Below, in pieces: positions 1 to 8,075 of a stretch of 52,471 nucleotides of DNA; position 1 is the stretch's first letter, and each line of letters begins with the position of its first letter. The position numbers and the translations under genes were made by a program. The DNA comes from Burkholderiaceae bacterium (GTDB taxonomy: Bacteria; Pseudomonadota; Gammaproteobacteria; Burkholderiales; Burkholderiaceae_B), in NCBI GenBank assembly GCA_030158305.1, contig JAOATE010000039.1, forward strand, positions 1 through 52,471, written 5' to 3'. Under the pieces are notes generated by a model that worked only from the letters and a program-made list of their open reading frames with translations, made no database searches and was not told the origin of the DNA.

Positions 1-518
1 TCGAGCAACACCAAAAAAGGATTGCCCATCAGGGTGCGGGCCACGGTCAGCATTTGCTGCTCACCACCACTCATTTGTCCACCCAGACGCTCAGGCATAG
101 CAGCCAGATTGGGAAACAGCGCAAACACACGCTCGACCGTCCACGTGGGTGCTGCATCACCCTCCGGCCAGCAACGCGGCGGCTGTCGTCCAACGGCTAG
201 ATTTTCAAGCACGGTCAAATCGGTAAAGATCCGTCGATCCTCAGGCACAAAGCCTAGACCAGACGAAGCAATGCGATAAGAGGGTTGCGTAGAAATGTCA
301 CGCCCCATCCATGTGACAGATCCCGCGCGCCGCTCCAGCAGGCCTATGAGCGCCTTGAGCGTGGTGGACTTGCCGGCCCCGTTGCGCCCCATCAAGGCCA
401 CGACTTCGCCGCGCCTGACCTCAAGGTTGACGTCAAACAGGATTTGCGCGGCACCGTACCAGGCGCACAAATTTTCAGCCGTTAATAGCGCAGGTTGATT
501 GTGGTCTGGCTCAAGCAT
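1..518 (-). CDS. livF: Liv-type ABC transporter ATP-binding protein LivF (partial)
   Basis: One of the two cytoplasmic ATPases that power a branched-chain-amino-acid-type (HAAT) importer. The 172 visible residues begin MLEPDHNQPA and contain the Walker A motif GRNGAGKST near residue 45, a Q-loop region around FVPEDRRIF, and the ABC signature LSGGE-like MSGGEQQML close to the cut. The Walker B and the C-terminal third lie beyond the left edge. The ATG at 516-518 overlaps the livG stop by 8 bases, so the two are translationally coupled. Family assignment is firm; the transported substrate is not known and could be an amino acid, amide or other small carboxylate. Confidence 0.93.
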   Translation of the reverse strand, partial: MLEPDHNQPALLTAENLCAWYGAAQILFDVNLEVRRGEVVALMGRNGAGKSTTLKALIGLLERRAGSVTWMGRDISTQPSYRIASSGLGFVPEDRRIFTDLTVLENLAVGRQPPRCWPEGDAAPTWTVERVFALFPNLAAMPERLGGQMSGGEQQMLTVARTLMGNPFLVLL

Positions 519-1293
519 GCGCGCCCCTCTTGTCTTCATGCGTGGTAAAGGTCGCCCCTGTTCCAAAGTAGACGTCTTGCACCAGCGGGTCGCGACGAAC
601 TTCGGCGGGCGTGCCTTGCGCAATCAAGCGTCCCCGCGCCAACACAATCACTCGATCTGCAAAAGCGAACACCACGTCCATGCTGTGCTCGGTAAAGAGC
701 ACGGCAATATTTTGCTCAAGCACTAAACGTTTAGTGAGTGCCATTAAGGCGTGGCGCTCTTGGGGAGCCATGCCAGCGGTTGGCTCATCCATCAGTAGTA
801 ATGTTGGCTCATTGGCCAGCGCCATAGCGAGCTCGACACGTTTGACATCACCATACGCTAACGCACTACAAGCGCGCTCCGCTTGCTCTGCCATGCCGAC
901 CTGATGGAGAAGCTCTCGGGCTCGGTCTAGATAAAGCGCGCGTGCAGGTTTGAGAAACGAAAACAAACGTCGCTGATGCGACAGTAGCGCCATTTGCACA
1001 TTTTCCAACGCAGTCAGTGAGGAAAAAGTCTCTGCAATCTGAAAGGTCCGACCAACACCCATTCGCCAAATGTCGCGCGGCGCCAGGCCAAGCAACTCGT
1101 GCTCAGATAAACGTACTGAGCCTCGGTCGGCCCGCAATTGTCCGTTGATCATATTGAATGTCGTCGTCTTGCCTGCGCCATTGGGACCGATGAGGGCCAA
1201 CAGCTCGCCCGGACGGATCGAAAAACTGACACCATCGACTGCGGCTAAACCACCAAAAGACTTTCCCAGATCCTTGACCGTCAGTAAGCTCAT
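511..1293 (-). CDS. livG: Liv-type ABC transporter ATP-binding protein LivG
   Basis: Second ATPase of the left-hand Liv importer, 260 residues. It shows Walker A GPNGAGKTT near residue 33, the Q-loop VGRTFQIAETF, a signature region LAYGDVKRVELAMAL and Walker B LLLMDEPTAGMAP followed by the H-loop histidine in FTEHSMD. The signature is AYGD rather than LSGG, as is common in LivG. The reading frame stays open well upstream, but the ATG at 1293 is chosen because it starts the conserved MSLLTVKDLGKSFGG and overlaps the upstream permease stop by 4 bases. Confidence 0.95.
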   Translation of the reverse strand: MSLLTVKDLGKSFGGLAAVDGVSFSIRPGELLALIGPNGAGKTTTFNMINGQLRADRGSVRLSEHELLGLAPRDIWRMGVGRTFQIAETFSSLTALENVQMALLSHQRRLFSFLKPARALYLDRARELLHQVGMAEQAERACSALAYGDVKRVELAMALANEPTLLLMDEPTAGMAPQERHALMALTKRLVLEQNIAVLFTEHSMDVVFAFADRVIVLARGRLIAQGTPAEVRRDPLVQDVYFGTGATFTTHEDKRGAHA

Positions 1294-3173
1294 CGGGCAC
1301 CCTGTCGAGTAAAGAGGCGGCGCGAAGCTCCCGCAATGCCCTCTGGAAATAACAATACCAATAACAAAATGATGGCACCCAACATCGCGCGCCAATATTC
1401 GGTGTTGCGCGCCACCGTATCGTGCAGCCAGGTAAACGATAGCGCACCCACAATCGGTCCCGATAAGGTTTGAATTCCGCCAAGTAACACCATCACCAGT
1501 CCATCGACCGACTTGCTGACATGCAATACCTCGGGCGAGATACTGCCTTTTGAAAAAGCGAATAACGCGCCCGCCAAGCCCGCAAACCCACCCGCAATCA
1601 TGAAGGCAAACCATTGCATACGCTTGACGTGGATACCGATGGCATCTGCGCGCAAGGCTGAGTCTCTCGCCGCACGCAGCGCATAACCAAACGGCGCATG
1701 GAGCATGCAGCGCAACAACCACACGGCGGCGACGACCAAGGCCAGCGTCAACCAGTAGTAATGCCTTTTATCCGTTAACCACTGGGCGGGCCACACGCCG
1801 GTCAGACCATTGCTGCCGCCCGTGAACCCATCCCATTGAAACACCACGGCCCAGGTGATCTGCGCAAAAGCGAGCGTCAGCATGGCAAGATACACGCCAG
1901 ACAGGCGCACGCTAAACCAGCCAAACAAACCCGCGCCAAGCACTGCCACGACAGGTGCGAGCAACAATGCCCCCTCCATGGGCACCCCTGCATACTTTAA
2001 AAGTAAAGCCGCCCCATACGCTCCCAAACCAAAATAGGCGGCATGCCCAAAGGAATGCATGCCAGCGGGCCCCATGATGAAATGCAAGCTTGTCGCAAAC
2101 AGCACTGCCACTAGCAAATCAATACTCAAAATCGTCACATAAGGCGAGGACTGCGTCAGCCAAGGCAAGGCGACGAGCAAGGCAATGCCTACACCCCACA
2201 GTCGCAAGCTCCAGACCCCTGACGCACGCAAAGGCGCTTCGGCTTGGGCAACCTGTCGCGCAGGTGGCTGGGGTCGACCAAGCAGTCCCCAAGGCCTGAG
2301 CATGAGCACCGTTGCCATGACTAAAAACTCCACCACGAGCGTCAGTTTAGAAAAAGAAATTTCCACACCAAAAATGGCGACGATCCCTAACCAAATGCAA
2401 ATGGCTTTAATTTCTGCAATCAGTAACGCCGCCACAAAAGCCCCAGGAATGGAGCCCATGCCACCGACCACCACCACCACAAAAGCGGCGCCAATAATAT
2501 TGAGATCCATCTCCAGGCTAGCGGGTTCGCGCGGAAGCTGAAGTGCTCCCCCTAAGCCCGCAAGTAAGGCACCGAGTGCAAACACGCTCGTAAACAACCA
2601 AGCCTGGTTGACGCCAAGTGCAGAGACCATTTCCCTGTCTTGGGTGGCAGCACGCACATAGGTGCCCCAACGCGTTCGGGTGAGTAACAGCCACAACAAG
2701 CCAAGAACAACAGGCCCCAACACAATCAGTAGCAAATCGTAAGAAGGAAAACTACGCCCTAAAATTTGCACCGCGGATTTAAAGCCTGGCGCACGCGGGC
2801 CGAGCAGTTCTTCGGGTCCCCACATCCACAAGACGGCGTCTTTGATGACAAGCACCAGTGCAAAGGTGGCCAGCAACTGAAACAACTCGGGTGCTCGATA
2901 AATGCGGCGCATGAGGGTCATTTCAACCAAGGCGCCGAGCACGCCTACAACAAGCGGTGCTGCGAGAAGTGCGGGCCAAAACCCGATCGTGGCAGAAAAT
3001 TTAGCAACAAAACTGTATGCGACATAAATGCCCACCATGAAAAAAGAACCGTGGGCAAAGTTGACAATGCGAGTCACGCCAAAGATCAACGATAGCCCGG
3101 CCGCCACCAAAAACAATGAGGAAGCGCCGGCCAGACCGTTTAAGAGTTGAACAATGAAACTAGCAAAATCCAT
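1290..3173 (-). CDS. Fused LivH-LivM ABC transporter permease
   Basis: Inner-membrane channel of the left Liv importer, 627 residues, about twice the usual permease length. Residues 1 to about 295 match LivH (QLLNGLAGASSLFLVAAGLSLIFG at the start, GGMGSIPGAF later) and residues from about 325 match LivM (HFIMGPAGMHSFGHAAYFGLGAYG, GGSNGLTGVW, GGIQTLSGPIVGA). A proline- and alanine-rich stretch around residues 300-320 joins them. Many hydrophobic segments run through both halves. Such fusions are known in betaproteobacteria. In contrast, the second Liv system in this window keeps livH and livM separate. It lies 18 bases downstream of the binding-protein gene. Confidence 0.93.
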   Translation of the reverse strand: MDFASFIVQLLNGLAGASSLFLVAAGLSLIFGVTRIVNFAHGSFFMVGIYVAYSFVAKFSATIGFWPALLAAPLVVGVLGALVEMTLMRRIYRAPELFQLLATFALVLVIKDAVLWMWGPEELLGPRAPGFKSAVQILGRSFPSYDLLLIVLGPVVLGLLWLLLTRTRWGTYVRAATQDREMVSALGVNQAWLFTSVFALGALLAGLGGALQLPREPASLEMDLNIIGAAFVVVVVGGMGSIPGAFVAALLIAEIKAICIWLGIVAIFGVEISFSKLTLVVEFLVMATVLMLRPWGLLGRPQPPARQVAQAEAPLRASGVWSLRLWGVGIALLVALPWLTQSSPYVTILSIDLLVAVLFATSLHFIMGPAGMHSFGHAAYFGLGAYGAALLLKYAGVPMEGALLLAPVVAVLGAGLFGWFSVRLSGVYLAMLTLAFAQITWAVVFQWDGFTGGSNGLTGVWPAQWLTDKRHYYWLTLALVVAAVWLLRCMLHAPFGYALRAARDSALRADAIGIHVKRMQWFAFMIAGGFAGLAGALFAFSKGSISPEVLHVSKSVDGLVMVLLGGIQTLSGPIVGALSFTWLHDTVARNTEYWRAMLGAIILLLVLLFPEGIAGASRRLFTRQGAR

Positions 3174-3191
3174 ACGATGTGGTGAGCGTGT

Positions 3192-4406
3192 TTAGTCAGC
3201 CGGTCGAAGCTTTTTAACCTCGGCAGCGGTTGGCAAAAATCCTGTGCCGTCCATGTAACGAAAATCTACCATCACCCCTTTGCCGCCGTCATTTTTCGTA
3301 CGGCCGACATAGCTGCCCATCGTGGACTGGTGATCCTCAGGGCGGTAGGTGATCGGTCCGAAAGGTGTGACCAGTTGCAAACCGCTAAAGGCAGTGATCA
3401 ACGCCTCAGTATCGGTACCTTTGGCCTTTTTGATGCCCTCTGCGAGCGACATGATGGTGCTGTAGCCGATCACTGAACCCAGGCGCGGGTAGTCTTTAAA
3501 ACGTGCCTGATACGCCTTGAGAAAGGCCTCGTGCTCGGGAGTCTTGATGCCATACCACGGGTAGCCCGTCACTAACCAGCCCTCAGGGGTCTCATCCTTG
3601 AGAGGATCGAGGTACTCAGGCTCTCCGGTCAACAAACTCACGACTTCACGGCCTTTGAACAAGCCACGCGTGTTGCCTTCACGAACGAATTTTGCAAGAT
3701 CCGCGCCGAACAGCACATTGAAAATGGCATCAGGCTTGGCGTCGGCGAGAGCCTGTACGACACTCCCCCCATCAAGCTTACCCAAAGGGGAAGCCTGCTC
3801 GGCGACGAACTCGACATCAGGCTGCGCCGCCTTCATGAGCGTTTTAAAAGTGGCGGCGGCGGACTGGCCATACTCGTAATTGGGATAAACGATCGCCCAG
3901 CGTTTCTTTTTCGTCGCGGCCGCTTCGGGCACTAACATTGCGACCTGCATATAGGTAGAGGTCCGCAAACGGAAGGTGTAGCGATTACCGTTTTGCCAGA
4001 CGATTTTGTCCGTCAACGGCTCACTCGCCAGAAAAAATACCTTTTTCTGTTTGGCAAAGTCAGTCAAGGCCAGCCCAATGTGTGACAAAAACGAACCCGT
4101 CAATACATCAACTTTGTCGCGAGAGATCAGCTCCTCAGCCACACGCACCGCATCACCCGGATTTGCATTGTCGTCACGGGTAATGAGCTGAACTTTTTTT
4201 CCGTTCAGACCGCCTGCCGCATTGATCTGCTCGACCGCAAGCTCCATGCCTTTTTTATAGGGTTCTAGAAAGGCGGGTTGCGCTTTATAGCTATTGATTT
4301 CACCAATTTTGATGGTGCCCTGTGCAAACGTGGCAGACGAAAACGCCAGCATTGCGGTGGCTTTTAGCACTAAACGGGTCCACTTAAATGGAGTCTGCAC
4401 ACTCAT
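3192..4406 (-). CDS. Liv-type ABC transporter periplasmic substrate-binding protein
   Basis: Periplasmic ligand-binding component of the left importer, 404 residues. A signal peptide is plain: basic residues, then LKATAMLAFSSATFA with cleavage expected before QGTIKIG. The mature part has the type I binding-protein pattern KIGEINSYKAQPAFLEPYKKGMELAVEQINAAGGLNGKK-like opening, RDDNANPGDAVRVAEELI, and a hinge region. It is first in the operon livK-livHM-livG-livF. Substrate class is uncertain: members of this family bind branched amino acids, amides, urea or aromatic acids. A GAGGA-like ribosome-binding sequence precedes the ATG. Confidence 0.9.
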   Translation of the reverse strand: MSVQTPFKWTRLVLKATAMLAFSSATFAQGTIKIGEINSYKAQPAFLEPYKKGMELAVEQINAAGGLNGKKVQLITRDDNANPGDAVRVAEELISRDKVDVLTGSFLSHIGLALTDFAKQKKVFFLASEPLTDKIVWQNGNRYTFRLRTSTYMQVAMLVPEAAATKKKRWAIVYPNYEYGQSAAATFKTLMKAAQPDVEFVAEQASPLGKLDGGSVVQALADAKPDAIFNVLFGADLAKFVREGNTRGLFKGREVVSLLTGEPEYLDPLKDETPEGWLVTGYPWYGIKTPEHEAFLKAYQARFKDYPRLGSVIGYSTIMSLAEGIKKAKGTDTEALITAFSGLQLVTPFGPITYRPEDHQSTMGSYVGRTKNDGGKGVMVDFRYMDGTGFLPTAAEVKKLRPAD

Positions 4407-4461
4407 GAATTTTCCTCTGACTGCTTCTCAAAATTTCTATGAATCATTCCTGCGAGTAAAC

Positions 4462-4490
4462 ACTATAGCCGTCTCAGCAAAAAACGTTAA
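4462..4490 (-). promoter_or_regulatory. Candidate sigma70-type promoter for the left Liv operon
   Basis: On the minus strand TTAACG (4485-4490) and TATAGT (4462-4467) are separated by 17 bases, about 55 bases before the binding-protein start. The -10 matches consensus at five of six positions and the -35 at four of six. It lies in the 192-base gap shared with the divergent fpr gene. Assigned by eye only. Confidence 0.4.
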
Positions 4491-4535
4491 CCAAATCGCG
4501 CGTAGGCTTCGCCTTAATCTGAGATAACTGTCAAC

Positions 4536-4565
4536 TTGACTAAGAATCACCACCATATTTGTTAT
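4536..4565 (+). promoter_or_regulatory. Candidate promoter for fpr
   Basis: TTGACT at 4536-4541 followed by TGTTAT at 4560-4565 with an 18-base spacer, about 33 bases before the fpr start. The -35 is five of six to consensus; the -10 is weaker, four of six, and TATAGT at 4563 is an alternative with too long a spacer. Nothing resembling a SoxS or other named operator was recognised in this gap. Confidence 0.35.
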
Positions 4566-4598
4566 AGTTTTTGATTGTCCGTCATAAAGAACATCCGC

Positions 4599-5372
4599 AT
4601 GAGTGCCTTTAACGAAGAAAAAGTCCTGAGTGTGCATCACTGGACAGACCGTCTCTTTAGCTTTACGACCACGCGGGACCCTTCACTAAGATTCAGCAAT
4701 GGTCATTTCACCATGATCGGTTTGCGGGTGAACGACAAGCCCCTCTTGCGCGCTTACAGCATCGCAAGCGCCAACTACGAAGAGCATCTCGAGTTTCTGA
4801 GCATTAAAGTCGAGGACGGTCCCCTGACCTCGCGGCTGCAACACATTCAGGTGGGTGATTCGATCGTGGTGGGGCGCAAACCCACCGGCACCTTACTGAT
4901 CGACTATCTGTTGCCTGGCAAGCGTCTGTATATGTTTGCGTCGGGTACGGGTTTGGCGCCCTTTTTGAGCGTGATTCGTGACCCCGAGACGTATGAAAAG
5001 TTTGAAGAAGTGATCTTGGTGCATGGCGTACGCGAAGTTGCCGAGCTTGCTTATCACGACTATTTGACCCAAACCTTGCCTGAGCACGAGTTTTTGGGTG
5101 AGATGGTCCGCAAACAGTTGCGCTACTACCCGACCGTGACACGCGAAGCGTTTACCCATACAGGGCGGATCACCACGTTGATCGAAAACAGCAAGCTTTT
5201 TACTGATCTGGGTGTACCAAATCTGGATCGCGAACAAGACCGAATCATGATTTGTGGCAGTCCTGAGATGCTGCGTGACCTTAAAAAGATGCTCGAAGAC
5301 CGCAACTTTAAAGAAGGCAATACGACCCGGCCCGGTGACTTTGTGATTGAGCGTGCGTTCGCCGAGCAATGA
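4599..5372 (+). CDS. fpr: Ferredoxin--NADP reductase
   Basis: FAD-dependent cytoplasmic enzyme exchanging electrons between NADPH and ferredoxin or flavodoxin, 257 residues as expected for the bacterial Fpr type. The FAD-binding motif RAYS is at residues 51-54, the NADP-binding region FASGTGLAPFLS is near residue 115, and the C-terminus GDFVIERAFAEQ is typical of subclass IA reductases of proteobacteria. A TTG eight codons upstream keeps the frame open, but the ATG at 4599 fits the family start MSAFNEEKVL. It stands alone, divergent from the Liv operon. Confidence 0.95.
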   Translation: MSAFNEEKVLSVHHWTDRLFSFTTTRDPSLRFSNGHFTMIGLRVNDKPLLRAYSIASANYEEHLEFLSIKVEDGPLTSRLQHIQVGDSIVVGRKPTGTLLIDYLLPGKRLYMFASGTGLAPFLSVIRDPETYEKFEEVILVHGVREVAELAYHDYLTQTLPEHEFLGEMVRKQLRYYPTVTREAFTHTGRITTLIENSKLFTDLGVPNLDREQDRIMICGSPEMLRDLKKMLEDRNFKEGNTTRPGDFVIERAFAEQ

Positions 5373-5419
5373 TGTCGGGCAGTACACTGAACGTTCTATT
5401 TTGAGTATGGATGCACAGC

Positions 5420-6067
5420 ATGACTGAAATCTGGCTAGTTCGGCACGGAGAAACACCCTGGAACGTCGTGCGTCGCGTTCAAGGATGGGAAGATATCGGG
5501 CTGAATGACAAGGGCATTGAGCAAGCACAGTCGCTCGCGCGTCACGTTAAACAGCTGACTGAGTCAGGCACGCGTCTGGATGCCATTTACAGCAGTGACC
5601 TCAAGCGCGCGCATCATACGGCGAGCATCGTGGCGGACGCTGTCGGCCTGCCGGTCGCGATTGAGCCTGGTGTGCGTGAGCGTCATTTTGGAGTTTTGCA
5701 AGGCTTGATCTTCCATGAGATGGATCAACACGAGCCCGAGGCTGCCAAGGTCTGGCGGAGCCGCGATCCGGAGGCAGAACTGCCCAAAGGCGAATCTCTC
5801 GGCGTCTTTCAACAACGCGTCGTGGGCGCACTGAATCAGTTGGCTCAAAAACACGCTGGGGAGCGCGTGATGGTGGTCAGTCACGGTGGTGCGATGGATA
5901 TTATTTGGCGGCATGCCAGCCAAGTGGGCTTACAAGCCACGCGCGAAGCGCCACTGCTCAATGCCAGCCTGAATCGTCTAAGCATTTCGCCAGAACGTTG
6001 GGAAATCTTAAGCTGGGGTGAAGTCGCGCATTTGGATGGTGCCGCCCAATGCGATGTGACGCCCTGA
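5420..6067 (+). CDS. Histidine phosphatase (phosphoglycerate mutase-like) family protein
   Basis: Cytoplasmic phosphohydrolase of the histidine phosphatase superfamily, about 215 residues. The catalytic motif LVRHGET is at residues 6-12, with nucleophile His9, and the second conserved histidine is in SHGGAMD at residue 155. GWEDIGLNDKG and SDLKRAHHTA are also typical. The family includes GpmB-like enzymes and cobalamin phosphatase CobC, so the substrate cannot be assigned. No cobalamin genes adjoin it. An ATG three codons earlier (5411) is an equally possible start; 5420 gives the usual MTEIWLVRHGE beginning. Confidence 0.88.
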   Translation: MTEIWLVRHGETPWNVVRRVQGWEDIGLNDKGIEQAQSLARHVKQLTESGTRLDAIYSSDLKRAHHTASIVADAVGLPVAIEPGVRERHFGVLQGLIFHEMDQHEPEAAKVWRSRDPEAELPKGESLGVFQQRVVGALNQLAQKHAGERVMVVSHGGAMDIIWRHASQVGLQATREAPLLNASLNRLSISPERWEILSWGEVAHLDGAAQCDVTP

Positions 6068-6111
6068 CCTTTTGACGATCAACCTACCCGTCAATCTGCG
6101 CGCAATGGCTG

Positions 6112-6876
6112 TTAAGGCTGGCGGGGCTGGCGGGGTTTTCGAGGCGCATTGACGGCCATTTTGTCGTAGAGCCAATTCGGGAGCATGCGCATGATTTTTC
6201 CGACCACGCCCATCTGCCAGGGAATCACCACATAAGAGTCTTGACGTGCGACCGCCCGCGCCGCACGGCTGGCAAAGACCTCCGCATCGAGCAAGAAAGG
6301 CATGCTGTAAGGATTTTTAGCCGTCATCTCTGTTTTGATGTAGCCCGGGGCAATCGTCACCACGCCCACAGCAAAAGGTTTGAGTTCCAAGCGCAAACTT
6401 TCACAATAGGTGGTCACGGCCGACTTAGAAGCACTGTAGGCACCGGCACCGGGGAGGCCTCGCACACCGGCGACTGAGGCAATCCCAACCAAGGTCCCTG
6501 CTCCGACCTGTTTCATGTGAGGGACAAAAGGCTCAAACGTTGAAACGGTCGCCAAAACGTTGGTTTCAAAGATCGCTTTGAACACGTCAAAATCATCTGT
6601 TTGTTCGGTCAGGGTCCCGGCGCTGATCCCGGCCGACGCGATCACAATATCGACTCGCCCGACTTTTTGTATGAAGTCTGCGGCCGCCGCGTGCAAGGCC
6701 TGGCGCTCACAGACATCGACCACATAGAGGTGATGCGATCCGGGCAAGGTCGCGACGAGCTCTCTGAGCCTTTCACCCCGACGCGCCAGCAAACCCAGCA
6801 CGTGACCCTGCGCGGCATAATGCCGCGCCAAGGCTGCACCCAGACCGCTACTGGCACCCGTGATAAAGACGGCCAC
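6112..6876 (-). CDS. Short-chain dehydrogenase/reductase family oxidoreductase
   Basis: NAD(P)-dependent oxidoreductase of the classical SDR type, 254 residues. The cofactor motif TGASSGLG spans residues 6-13, ASAGIS follows the fourth strand, and the catalytic pair Tyr147/Lys151 is in YSASK. ARRGERL after the second strand suggests NADPH preference. The tail is basic and carries a duplicated PRQP that reflects a short GC-rich repeat (GGCTGGCGGG). It starts 4 bases after the CoA-transferase gene and is probably co-transcribed with it. Substrate unknown. Confidence 0.88.
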   Translation of the reverse strand: MAVFITGASSGLGAALARHYAAQGHVLGLLARRGERLRELVATLPGSHHLYVVDVCERQALHAAAADFIQKVGRVDIVIASAGISAGTLTEQTDDFDVFKAIFETNVLATVSTFEPFVPHMKQVGAGTLVGIASVAGVRGLPGAGAYSASKSAVTTYCESLRLELKPFAVGVVTIAPGYIKTEMTAKNPYSMPFLLDAEVFASRAARAVARQDSYVVIPWQMGVVGKIMRMLPNWLYDKMAVNAPRKPRQPRQP

Positions 6877-6879
6877 GAC

Positions 6880-8052
6880 TTAGCGACCAGCCTGTTTCAC
6901 AACACCCGACGCGATGAGTTGCTCGATCGTCTCCTGGGACAGGCCTAACTGCTCAAGAATCTCAATGGAATGCTCACCAATCCGCGGAGAACTCTCCACA
7001 GGGCGACGGTGGGGATGAATCGGTATTCCGATGTATGGCAACATTCCAACACCTGGTTGATCGAGCTGTTGGGCCAAGTTGAGGTGAAGCGCTTGAGGAT
7101 GATTGAGCACGCCTTGGTAATCACGCACCACAGCGTGCAGCACATCGTGCTTTTTAAACAAAGCAACCCAGTGCTCGGTTGAATGATGACGCAGTTGTTG
7201 GCTCATCTCTTCGCGCAAGGCGTCTCTGTTTTCAAAACGAATGTGCGTATCGATAAAACGCGGATCGGTTTTCCACTCTGCACGACCCATCGCATCACAG
7301 ATATGATGGAAGTGTTCTGTATGAACGGTCACGATCGACAAGTTGCCATCCGCAGTTTCAAACACACCATTCGGTGCGCTGACGGAGCCAAAGGGACGTT
7401 TACCCGCAATGGCCTCCTCAAGAAAGCACATGCCTTGAAACGAGGCACAGGCCTCGAAGAGACTGACCTCGACATGCGTACCTTGCTTGCGTGCCAAACG
7501 CTGGTAGAGCGCAGTTGCGGCGCCTTGCGAGGCATACAAACCCGTCATGATGTCGGCCGCCAACACCCCCAGACGCCGAGGAGTCCCCTGCTCATCCTGA
7601 TTGGAGAACATCAAACCGCTATCAGATTGCATCACGGAGTCAGTTGCGGGCGCGTCCGCATAGGGACCATCGGGACCGTAACCGCTGATTGAGACATACA
7701 CCAGCTCGGGTTTTTGCTTGGAGAGTTCCTCGTAGCCGATGCCGAGACGTTGCGCCACACCAGGGCGAAAGTTTTGCACGATGACGTCAGCTTGCATCGC
7801 CATGTCATACAAAATTTTCTTGCCTTCAGTGGTGCGTGCATCGAGTGCAAGGGCTTTTTTGCCGGCACTATTTTGAATGCCGTAGGCGCTGTGCTCACCC
7901 TTGTTGACACCGATGAAACGAATCCAGTCGCCCGCGGGAGGTTCGACCTTGATGACATCGGCACCCTGTTGCCACAGGATATGTGCGCAATAAGGTCCTG
8001 CGATGCCCTGGCTGATGTCTAAAACACGTAATCCGGTGTAGGGAAGAATCAT
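6880..8052 (-). CDS. CaiB/BaiF (class III) CoA-transferase
   Basis: Moves CoA between carboxylic acids without ATP. 390 residues, the normal size. The N-terminal LRVLDISQGIAGPYCAHIL and GADVIKVEPPAGD are family signatures, and Asp138 in ATDSVMQSDSGLM aligns with the catalytic aspartate of formyl-CoA transferase. QNFRPGVAQRLGI and a C-terminal RIGEHSIEIL complete the pattern. It is followed at once by an SDR gene, so the pair may act on one acid. It is one of three members of this family in the window; the donor and acceptor acids are unknown. Confidence 0.9.
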   Translation of the reverse strand: MILPYTGLRVLDISQGIAGPYCAHILWQQGADVIKVEPPAGDWIRFIGVNKGEHSAYGIQNSAGKKALALDARTTEGKKILYDMAMQADVIVQNFRPGVAQRLGIGYEELSKQKPELVYVSISGYGPDGPYADAPATDSVMQSDSGLMFSNQDEQGTPRRLGVLAADIMTGLYASQGAATALYQRLARKQGTHVEVSLFEACASFQGMCFLEEAIAGKRPFGSVSAPNGVFETADGNLSIVTVHTEHFHHICDAMGRAEWKTDPRFIDTHIRFENRDALREEMSQQLRHHSTEHWVALFKKHDVLHAVVRDYQGVLNHPQALHLNLAQQLDQPGVGMLPYIGIPIHPHRRPVESSPRIGEHSIEILEQLGLSQETIEQLIASGVVKQAGR

Positions 8053-8075
8053 CAGCCAGTCTGCCTAAGGTGAGG

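Noticed and set aside
1294-1722. An N-terminal extension of LivG by 143 codons
   Set aside because: It overlaps the LivHM permease coding region; the family start MSLLTVKDLGKSF and a 4-base overlap place the start at 1293.
6072-6094. TTGACG/CGTCAA inverted repeat between two convergent genes as a terminator
   Set aside because: Only six pairs, an 11-base loop and no T-run.
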